Part shown: positions 49,114 through 61,100 of the stretch, piece after piece | Position numbering within the stretch: the first letter of the stretch is position 1 | How the letters are laid out: each line of letters starts with the position of its first letter | Assembly: GCA_032209605.1 (NCBI GenBank) | Contig: JASFXZ010000016.1 | Coordinates: 15,190,001-15,254,000, forward strand | From: Mactromeris polynyma | Taxonomy: Eukaryota > Mollusca > Bivalvia > Venerida > Mactridae | Direction of reading: 5' to 3' | Length of the DNA stretch: 64,000 nucleotides | Notes under the pieces: model-generated | Told to the model about the DNA's origin: nothing | Database searches by the model: none | Seen by the model: only the letters and a program-made list of their open reading frames with translations | Program-made: the position numbers and the translations under genes

Positions 49114-52100
49114 ATGAGCAATTTAGTGTTTATATTCTTATTTGTGTTTTTGACGAACTGTCGTCTGGGATATACAGCCGCGGTTAGAACTCATACAGGT
49201 TAGTAACACAACACATTACTCTTGGCGTAAGCTCAAGGTAACGAGCAAAAAGTGTGGTTTGCGTGCACTTAGAGGCTGTCTGTGAATGTCATTTTACTTA
49301 AGATCTGACAACTTTCATTTATAGCCCTTTAGTTTTTTGTCTTTTGTGTTTCTAAGACTGTTGTTTCATTGGAGACTTCCTCAAAATCGATCTCACACCT
49401 GCATACTAGTTACTTTCTTATTGTCCACGTTTTAACAAATTCTAGTTCTAGGTATGAAATTAACATGATTTCATAACATATATACCCGCATCAGAGGATT
49501 TTTACCTGAGGAAGAGGACTGGGGTCATGTTGATGAACTTACACATTACGAGGGTTATCCTGAAAGTGTTTGAGATTGCATTGGTGCCAAATCCTAGGAA
49601 AAGTGATGAAGTTTATATGTCGTTTACTTCTATGCAATTGCATTATATTATCAAATGAGTTAATTTCAAAACGATATATAATAAACTGCTTAATGATTCC
49701 TTATGCTTTATTAAACCAATATAATTATAACATCTTTTGAATAAAGTGGTTATACATGTACAGTTCAAAACATTCCGGACAACCCTCGTATATTCACGAC
49801 AGGTTGCATTTCCACAAAATTAAAGCACCTTATTTAAATTTAAAGCGGCATTGTATATTTCATGAAAAACTTTTTTTTTAAATATTTCGTGAGGAGTGAC
49901 AATCTTGCCAACGAAATAGTTTTATTCTTTCGCCGAATTTGACATAATTTGCATGAAATGAGACTTTAAACTCATGATTTCTTCGAAGATAACTGGTTGT
50001 GACAGAATACCCCTAGGTATACCCAGTTGAATGTGTTGATTTCTGACATGGTACCACGTGTTTTTATTGGTGTACTGAAAACTTATAACATTCACTGTTT
50101 GTAATCAAAGCGATAATTTAGAACATCTTCCGCCTTTTGTCAAATTCCTACTTTCGTTTTGATGTCTAAAATGGACTACTTTCGCTTTTGAAACGTGCCA
50201 GTATCCAACTAATAAACGGTATATTTGTAAAATTAAATGCAATTTGTGTGGTTGAAAAATACCCTGTTGCCGTATGAGAAGAGACAAGAAATATCTTTAA
50301 AACAAAGATAAACGGCGTAGCTAGAAAAATAAAGGCATGTCGCTTTAAATGTACTGATTCTCTTCAAGCGAACAACGTTTGTAACCTTGACGCGGATTGG
50401 TTAACCTTTCAATAAGGGGTATTTTACCGAAATCTATTTTCCGTTACTTCTTCGTAACCGTCAGATTGCAACTAATTTGCTCGCTTCATATTGCGCCAAC
50501 CATCTTTTAACAAGATGTTTCTTTTTTGTATTGAGCGTGCTCTCAATGTCACTGCCATGCGGAATATAATTAAGTATTATAAAGGATTATGCAACAATTT
50601 GTCTGAGTCATATTGTCTACCCTAGTGTCTCCTTTTTCCATTAACAAGCTGAACTCGAAAAAAGCCGCTTTGTTTGCGTTTAAAACGAACAGAATGAATG
50701 CATTATGTCTAGCTATCGCTGACGTGTGAAATGCAATTTAGTATTCTAATGGATTATATACGCTGCAATGATCAGAGCTAAGCTGTCTGGCAGTTATCGT
50801 ATTTGCCTCATTAATTTCATATTCAAGACTATTTTGTAATTACCGAGATGTATTCGATGCATTCATGGATGTAATTCATATTTGTATCTCGTACATAATC
50901 GCATTTCATATGCTATGCTTGAAACGTTTCCGACCATAGTGTATGTATGCACCTAGTCCAGCCACGGACGTCACATCTCTATACTGTCGCTGTTACGAAC
51001 GACGCGTGTAAAAGTCGGAGTACAGAGACATGTATGCGGGGCTAGTATGCACCGTACCACATTGAAAATGTTTAAGTAAGGGAGGCGCAGCGGTCGAGGG
51101 GTACAGCGCCTGACTCCTGATCCGAAGGTCGTGAGTTCGAGCTCCACGATAAGTGGGATTTTATCACAAACTTTACACTCCCTGAATTTGGCCCGAGTAC
51201 TGGTTGGTAGCCAGGAAGCAGTCATCAAGAGTGATTAGTCTTAGTATTAGTAAGTTTAAAGAACTAATTTCATATTTACGTATAAACTAAAAGTCATGCA
51301 GCACATGGAAGCCGGTCACGTTCACCAATCAGTACACCTCGAGATGTATCAAAGAAAATAGCAGGCAATTGAGGGGTTGAATGGAATGTAAAGAAAATAG
51401 CAGGCAAATGAGAGGTGGAATGGAATGTAAAGAAAATAGCAGGCAAATGAGGGGTTGAATGGAATGTAAAGAAAATAGCAGGCAAATGAGGGGTTGAATG
51501 GAATGTAAAGAAAATAGCAGGCAAATGAGGGGTTGAATGGAATGTAAAGAAAATAGCAGACAAATGAGGGATTGAATAGAATGTAAAGAAAATAGCAGAC
51601 AAATGAGGGATTGAATAGAATGTAAAAAAAATAGCAGGCAAATGAGGGGTTGAATGGAATGTTAAGAAATAGCAGGCAAATGAGGGGTTGAATGGAATGT
51701 TAAGAAAATAGCAGGAAAATGAGGGGTTGAATGGAATGTAAAGAAAATAGCAGGCAAATGAGGGGTTGAATGGAATGTAAAGTAAATAGCAGGCAAGTGA
51801 GGGGTTGAATGGAATGTAAAGTAAATAGCAGGTAAATGAGGGGTTGAATAGAATGTAAAGAAAATAGCAGACAAATGAGGGATTGAATAGAATGTAAAGA
51901 AAATAGCAGGCAAATGAGGGGTGGAATGGAATGTAAAGAAAATAGCAGGTAAATGAGGGGTTGAATAGAATGTAAAGAAAATAGCAGACAAATGAGGGAT
52001 TGAATGGAATGTAAAGAAAATAGCAGGCAAATGAGGGGTTGAATGGAATGTAAAGAAAATAGCAGACAAATGAGGGGTTGAATGGAATGTAAAGAAAATA

Positions 52101-55100
52101 GCAGGCAAATGAAGGGTTGAATGGAATGTAAAGAAAATATCAGGCAAATGAGGGGTTGAATGGAATGTAAAGAAAATAGCAGGCAAATGAGGGGTTGAAT
52201 GGAATGTATATAGTTGTCTATAGAGATAGACTGCAATATTCATGGGGTTTTATTCACAACCAATTTAAGTCAGAAACTCAATGTTCTTTCCGCTTCTCTG
52301 TTGTTATTTTATAACCGTAATTTTATAAGACTTGGCGAAATGAAGAGTACGTTACAAAAACTAGTTTGACAAAATGTCATTCGTTTAGATTGAAAGAAAA
52401 CGGAAGGCTGGTCAATTTAACTTTTGCAAATTTAAAGCTTACGTGTTTGTTAATAATGACCCTGCTTCTTTGGAGTTAAAGGGTTCTTACCCTACTAAGG
52501 GTGAGCATCTTCTATTGCAGTCAATTCCCTGAATTAAGCGCGAAGTTTGGTTACTCGAACGATGGGTCGAAATAATTTTTATCTCAATCGACCTAAAATA
52601 AGTTTGGTTCAACTAAAAGTAAGAAAAAATCGAAGGGTTGTAGCTAAATGACATTGTACGGACTGTCCGGACACCAATTAGCACGTTCTCACGTACGGAC
52701 AGTCATTTATCATCCTATGTGTCAAGACAATAGGTTTCTTGCATGCTGTTAATTACCAATCATATTTCATCTGTATATCAAGGTACGAAATCTCGTTTCT
52801 CATCACATATAAAGGCTATTAACACCTTACCGACACAATGCATAATTCTACTTTACAAAATGTTAAGTATACGGCGATTCTTTGATATTTTGGTTAAAAT
52901 TGCAGAAAATTTTTTCAGCACTTTATTAACACAGCCGGCAAATACTTATCTCCGGCTTGAATATAACAGCCCCAGTATGGCGATATAAGATATACTGAAG
53001 GGATAAAGAAAACGCATTGTAAATGTTATAGTTAATTTGATGTCGTATGCAATATTTTTATATCAGTTACCTTAACTTACCTTACTGAATAAACTCTAAA
53101 ATAACTTTTTTGAGTAATAATGTTTTTGGATAGCTTTTAATTTTTCATTGTACTTAACACAGCAGTGAAGTTAACAATAATACACAATTACACAATACAA
53201 TTGTACATATCAAAGTGGTCAGTTATCTTATAATTGTATAAAGTGTAGACATACAATGAAGCATATACAGGTTGTGAGAGTAGAATAAAAATAGAGCTTT
53301 AAGATTTTGATCGTCCAGTCTGCCATAAACAACTTTTATACGAGTACCAGGAACTGTCCTTATTGAATAAACTCCAAATTGTCGAACATTTCTGATCGAT
53401 AATTCCTGGTTACATGAAGCGTATTGAAAGGTAATACCCACACATCAGAAATTGAAATCGACTGACTCCTAAGTATCCGGTATGTCCCCACCCCCGCGCC
53501 GCTGTCACAGCCCTGATTCCTCTGTCCATGTAGTTCATTAGTACAGTGTTCCTTCTCATTGGAATATTGTCCCATTTCCTCAACAAGACAGTTCTTTAAA
53601 GGTCAAGAATAGGGGATGGAGGGGGATTCTGGAACCGCCATCCTCTCCTGTCATTGAAGTGCCATAATATTCAAACGAGGTCACATTTGAACTGTATAAG
53701 GAGATAATAAGTTGTTACATGGAACGCCATATACATAAAACAGTGTCTCTCCACACAAACCTCCGGGCAAACAACACACCATTTAACATAAGGCACTTGA
53801 TGAGGCTCAATGGTACATACGAAAGGGAACAGGGAGGCAAGGAATGGCCTGGCCGACCATTAGGGATAACTAGGAGACTCAGTGAGGATACAAAAGGGGG
53901 CGGGGGGAATAAATGGATGGAAAATACAAGGCAGCTGGCAACGATTGGGCGAACGTTGGGAGAAAATAACATCAGTTTCGAAATATAAGTATCATAAATG
54001 TATAATACATTCTGATAAATTAGTACAGACCGGGGCAATTTCATTATGCTGACTAAACACAGCGGGGTGGTTAATCAAGGCGCGAACGAATATCGACACA
54101 GTATTGATTTTTTATCCGTGACGCATTCCCCGCGGTCGATGTCTAAGGGAGACAATTCAATTAGTCTCGCACCTTGGAGAATCAGGGATAATCAAGGGAG
54201 ACTATCAAGTAAAATTCTTAAACATTTCTGGCAATGGAACACTATATAAAGTGAAAGAACTGCACAGGGGAAAGGAAAATATAACATACATTTAAAACAC
54301 AAACATAGATAATAATAAGTCGGCCAGTCCAGTTATTCAATCTTAGGGTTAGCCAAGAGGTTTTGGCGGATTCTATCAACATGGGGCCGCGCAGTTTTGT
54401 GCTAGAAAATCATTCGACGTTGTTACACGAAAGGGACAACGACAGGGCGGGGATAACTAGTACATGCCTGTATCATATTGCCGTTAAAATTACCCGTTGA
54501 GTTTACCCATGGTAAGATTCCTCCCAAAACCATAACCGATTCCACTCCACTCTCTCAAGGACGCAATCGGTAGGGTCAAATAATGATAAACATACTCAGC
54601 CATTAAGTTAGACATTTCACAACGTTTGAGTGAAGTGAAATTCATAAAGCGAAAAAATCACTTTTTTGTTTAAGAAAAAAAAAACGTCGTTAAAATGAAT
54701 AAGTACGTTTGTTCTTGTATACACACAATGCATGTTTAATGTCCTTTGTGAATATTTCAAATATTCTATTCCTTAGCAACGGTTGACGGGACGCTTGCCC
54801 GAAGACATGGCAACGCACCAAACATAATGACATTAAACATAATGATATATACATGACCACCTACAAAATGACATATATCTTATGTATACAAAATATCAGT
54901 AAGTTCGCATGATTGAGTAAAATGCACTGAAAACGGTGCAACTCATAAAAAAACTTCTCATTTTAAATGAAGATTTTTGCAGCCAGAGAATCGTACAAAG
55001 AATATAAATGGTACATTTCATTTAACTGGTTTGAAAAAAAACGATATTAAAGTAATTTAGTACACTATATCAATGTACTGATACTTATTTCATGCTTTTA

Positions 55101-58100
55101 AATAAAGTTTAAACTGATTTATTTTCTCGATTTCTTACAGAACAGAACAGAACGTAACGTATCTTTTGTTTGGCCCAACACATATTTTTTTTTTAACCGT
55201 TTAAAACAATCTTTTTTAATCAAATTACTAACATACACAACAAGTAAAAAAAACACCCGGTTCTTTTTTTTTTTACACATATTGCAAAACATTACATTTT
55301 ACAATAACATGTGAACAAATAATACGGATGAACGTATGTACAATGACAGATATTTGTAAACAAAGGCACTGGGTTGTAGCGACCGTGATGGCATGTTATT
55401 ATAGGCAGCTGAACAAATTGAGTTGATCCTGACCTTTTTTAAATGAACCTTTTATTTAAACTTATCGACTTTTCCTAAGCAAGCTCGATGGCGGCTTCTT
55501 GGCTACCAACCAGTACTCGTGCCAAATTTAGGGAGGCTCGTGATCAAACCCCGCTCACCGATAGGCTTGAACTCGCGACCTTCGGACCAGGAGTCAGACG
55601 CTCTACCCCTGGATCACTGTGTTTAAATCAAACTGGGATACAATGGACTACATGGTTTCAACCTGTCCTAAGCGGCCATCTCTTTAACAGCCATCTATGT
55701 TCGACAACAGCATCAATATTCGTGTAGTCAAATCAGACTTTATAATCCAACCAGTCTCTCTAGAGCACAAACCTGTTACCAACAGCCAGACTAAAGGGTG
55801 CCAAAGGGACCTGTCGTGGACAGGTTAATCAGCCTTTCACTATTTTAGATTTAATTCTTGTCTGTGTTTCGCAACTTTTATCACAAGCCCAACTCATTAC
55901 GTAACTTGTTGATCATACGCGACGTTATAATTACAGCTTCGTTGTATTTACCATATAACAGCAGTATACCACTACAAATCCCTGCGGTAGTTTTAAATTT
56001 ATGTGCATCTTACCTACATAGATATAATATACAACAATTGATGACACAGTGACTATTTGTTCCAGTAACCTACATAGTATAAGAAAACCCACATGACAAC
56101 CGATAATTTACGAGAACATGAATAAACTAATTAGTTTTCTCTCATTAGGCACATATAATAGTTAATTAACACGTTTTTGTTGTTCTTACGAGATATGTGT
56201 ACTTCTTTGTAATGAATTATAAGGCGTTTGCTGTCAAGCAGACGGTGTAATAACAGTGTTATACACCGCTAAAACGTTTAATAACAACTTTGCGATATTT
56301 TCATAAAATGTCCCCACTTTTTTGTAGTTTTCCCCTTCTGTATGGTGTCATAAATAGTTAAACTTGCATTTTGGAAAGTTATGGCCCTTTTAAGAATATC
56401 GCCTAGAATGGTATTATTTCCGTCAAAAAAATTGTTTAACCTTTGCAGCATGCGTACAATTTAAAGGACAAAAACATTCTAAACCAATGAAGAAAAGAAG
56501 AAAAAAGCTTGTTATTATCCAAAGTATTACAAAAAGTATTCCTTGTTTCTGATATTATAATATAAGTGCATACTAGTCGGATTGCATTTTGCCCCTTCGT
56601 CGTGGTAGCTAGAAGTTAAATATACATATACACTCAACACAATTCCTAATCAGTCAGTTTATATTGTATTATTATTTTTCTAATAATGCATGTATTCACA
56701 CAAAATTTCACATACCGATTTTGAACAGGTAATGCAGCGAATTATTGATTTTTTTAGCCGACTCGCTATGAAATTAATCGTATTAGGCGTATTGACGTTT
56801 GTAGCACGTTTTGCACGTGCGGGGCATGGACACATATTTGCACGTGTTCGTGTACACTTTTGTCATTGCTGATGAAAATCCTTTTTGAAAAACACAAAAC
56901 ATGGTTAGAATGACTGAAGAAGAACGCGCTCGAGCCGTCGGAATGATACAGACCGGAACTATTTTTTTGAAATTTCATAAGAATATTGACCTTGAATTTC
57001 ACTCAAAGAGCTTGTATGGTGGATAGCCGCCGATTGAAGGTTCTTGCCACCTGAAATAAGTTGAAAACGGAAATAAACACCAATATAATGGCTACAAACA
57101 AATAATGTCAATATTCTTATGAAATTTCAAAAAATAAAACCCACCTGTCGTAAATGAGTTCCGGCCTGTATCATTCCGACGGCTGTAAGTGACGTCATTT
57201 CAAGAAAAAACAATACGTGATGTCAATATTTGCATGCAGGAAACAATACTTACTACATAATGGTCACTTCGTTTTCATATTGCCATATTGTGCAAATATT
57301 GCTTACTGTCAGTACATGTGACGTTTTCTGGAAATGACGTCATTGAAAGAAGAGGTTGGAAATCGTATAGCGGCACTCATATGTAAGTACGTACGAATGG
57401 ATTAAACATATTTGATTTTTATATTCTAGGTCTTGATGATATAATTGACCTCGATCACGAATATCTAAAATACCATAGTTACCATAACAACAGTGACGTC
57501 ATCGATACTATACAATACTACTTCCGGTTGGATAAGGGAGATAATTATGTGCCATTGAGACGAAACAAGGGCATTGATCTCGGTTCTCCCCTATGTTACC
57601 TGGATACAGTATCTGATAAAGTGATTTGTGAACGTACAACACAACAGGTAAGTCTACACTGTTTGTACGAGGGATGATCCAAAATAAACAGCTACACTGT
57701 TTGTACGAGGGATGATCCAAAATAAACAGGACTCAAATTTGGTACACACCACGAGCTTTGCGCTGATGTAACTAAGGCATTTTCCACCGAAACCCAGAGC
57801 AAAGAAACCCTTGCTGGGGTGTTCCCGAGGATTTTTCAGCTAGGGGTCCATGGACCCTTGTGTTTGCCAAATTGGGGGTCCTGAATAGATTTGTAGGGTG
57901 CCAGATATGCAGTTTATATTTGGCAAACGTTTAATTTAGGGGTCCCTGGGATACACATTAAGTTGAAATTAGTAAGTTACTAAACTCCTCACAACGATTT
58001 CAATGAGGCGAGCAACTGCTCTTTAATCGCTTCATAGTATACCACGTGACCCTTTAAGTTGGGACCAATCCGAAGAAACACTTAATTATTCAAGCTCTCT

Positions 58101-61100
58101 CTTTTTATTTGACTTCACGTATAACGAAACATAGTATATCAAATGCAACAAACAATAGTTGTCACATACGGTCGGAAAATTCCATGAACTGCAAATTTAA
58201 AGCATCTTGCGCGCACTGATACAGTCCAATTAAAATTCAATATTTCGTCACATGGCATTTTTGTATTTTGTGATTGATTGATTGGTTAATTGATTGAGTG
58301 TTTGTCTATTTGTTTCAGAACGTTAACTTTTATCACGATGATGAACACACGGTTGCTGTGGGAATATCGAATGAAAATGGAACGATGAAAATGGTAATTG
58401 TTCTTCAAATTAGTTTTTAGATAATTCTATTTTAATCAAAGGACTGAAGGTCATGAGAGGCGCTTCTAAGACTATCGTAATATTAGAAATTAATACCCGA
58501 CTATTCGGGTAAACTTATTCACCAAAAATAATGACTCCACAATTCATTATCATTGAAAATCAGCAATAATTATCATCATATCTATAATATACCCATAGGA
58601 CTTTACATGTAATATTTTCCTGAGACGATGAATATGGCAGTAGTTCGAGTAGACAATCCGGTTGACGATAATAACAGCCTCACATAACGACCACCTAAAT
58701 GATAAGACCACATTAAATTAAGAACATAATGTTCAAGTCCGTTATCACTGTTTTGCTCTTTATTCTACCTCAATATTAAGACCACCTCAATATTAGTACC
58801 AGTTTCCAATGGTCCCAAGGGTGGTCTTTTAATTGAAGTGTTACTGTATATGATTCCACTTAATTTCAGTTTCAGCACAAAACCCACCGCATTTTGTTGG
58901 TGATTCTGAACACACAACCTAATATCTCATTTCTATAGTGACCGAATTAAATAATAGAACATATTCACCCCCTGGGACTATATGAATGTACTTACAAGCA
59001 TGTCATTGCGTTCTATTGCTGAAGGCGACTCTAAAAACACAACAGCATGACTGTATTTTGGTGTTAAAAACGGTGACGTTGATAACTTGTCCGTCATTTT
59101 GTTCAGCAAAAAAGTTTGAAAGTCTCTGGACGATAATTTTGATTTATTTAGCCAAATGGAACTCAACAAATACAAACAAAACTCAATTAACTTTGCATCT
59201 CAACAAAATCAGCATAATTATTTAGCCGTAATTTTAAAATATAGTCTTAATTTAATACCATCTAAGGAAAAAATAACTCAAAATAACTTATCTAAAATAT
59301 GTACTGAATGTTCAATATCGAACTAATCCATTGTTCGTTCTTTGTTTACATGGGCACGAAAAATTCAGTTTGTATACATGGGCACGAAAAATTTAGTTTG
59401 TTTACATGGGCACGAAAAATTTAGTTTGTTTACATGGGCACGAAAAATTTAGTTTGTTTACATGGGCACGAAAAATTTAGTTTGTTTACATGGGCACGAA
59501 AAATTTAGTTTGTTTACATGGGCATGAAATATTCAGTTTGTTTACATCTATTCAATTGTATGAATTTGGGAACATGTTGCTTAATTCAGTGCACACAATG
59601 TATTATTCTTTATCATAAATAAATTCATTTTCATAATTTAACTAATGTAAAAGAAATACAAACTATTTTGAAAATCCAAATTTGCAGATTCATTTTGCTG
59701 TATAATTATCTTATGTTGACCTTGGATGACCTTATCAAAAGTAGTTCATTACGAGTGTCACGTACGAAGTTCATTATCATGATAAATACCCCACCCCAAG
59801 ATATTGCCTGGACATTTTATGGTACAAACCTGCGTCTATGTATGAAGCCACGTGTCAGGTCACATAGTAACATTGTTATATGAAAGCTATAGGGAACACG
59901 ATAACCGTGTTACCGTACATACAATGTCAAACTGTCCTGAAAATGACTGAATGGATTAATGAAGGAAGGAAGGACCGTATCTGTTAGAGGATGACTTGTT
60001 TTTAGCAGTTTCTTCATCACTTTCAGCGAGGTATTGTGAACACAGAGAATCATACGCATGAACTTCAACCTCTGGAGTCCCCAGGTTTGCCGACTAATCG
60101 TTATCACGTGATCAAAAAGCGATGGACGGCCAATATGGTCCGTAAGTATAGTGTATGTTTCTATAGATTTACAACCTCTTTTGTAAGTGACGTCATTTCA
60201 AGAAATTGCAACATGTGATGTCACTCTTTGCAGACAGGAAACAGTATTTACTCAATATGGTCACGTTGTTTTCATATTGCTATATGGGGCAAATATTGCT
60301 CATTGTCAGTACATGATGACGTCACATGTGACGTTATCTGGAAATTACGTTATTTAATAAAGAGGTTGGGAATCGTACAGCGGCACTCATGTATGTATGA
60401 ATAAATTCTCTAAAGCTATTTAAAGTCCGCCCGGTTAGCTCAGTTGATACAGTTGCTAGAGCGCTGGACTTTCATTCGGAAGCCCACGGTTCGATTTCCG
60501 GGCTTGACTCGTCATGTCCTTCCATGACATTTGGCCTCGGTCTTTTGTTATCCACCTCTGATTCATGTGGAGCGGTTGTTGGATGTTTGTGGAAGGGCAA
60601 GTTAGTACTGGTAAAACTGTTTCATTCAACTGAACGACATATACAACTAAACGAATGTTGAACACTGGTGTTAAACCAAAACGAACACATTTACGAACGC
60701 ACTTACGAACCAACTAACGAACGGACGGACGGACGGACGGACGGACGGAAGCAAACAATTAGAAACAAGGACAATTTAAACAAGTTCTGGTAAAATGAAC
60801 TGATAAAGGATAGTTAATCGCTACGGAGTAATTAATAGGTAGTGTAGTGCAGGGAACTATTCAATTCAATATGCTGTCGAATTGTTATGGAAATCCCTCT
60901 GTCGAGGCATTTTGTGACACCACTCATAATTATAATATAAATATTTAAATGAATTTAAAACAAGAAATATCTTGAACAGCGGCGTAGATAGAATGATGTC
61001 TAAAGAGGGGTACGCTACGGTAAAGTGAATGATATTTTCGAGACAACCAATTTTCGACAATTAAATTAATTTAAAATTAAATTGTTGTTATTAGCCAAAA

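Noticed and set aside
51294..52243. Long minus-strand frames reading AIFFTFHSTPHLP repeats
   Set aside because: By-product of the 39-bp minisatellite; several frames are open at once.
60426..60500. tRNA gene
   Set aside because: Acceptor ends can pair and both promoter boxes exist, but the anticodon arm is degenerate and the body continues as a SINE shared with 47318-47545.
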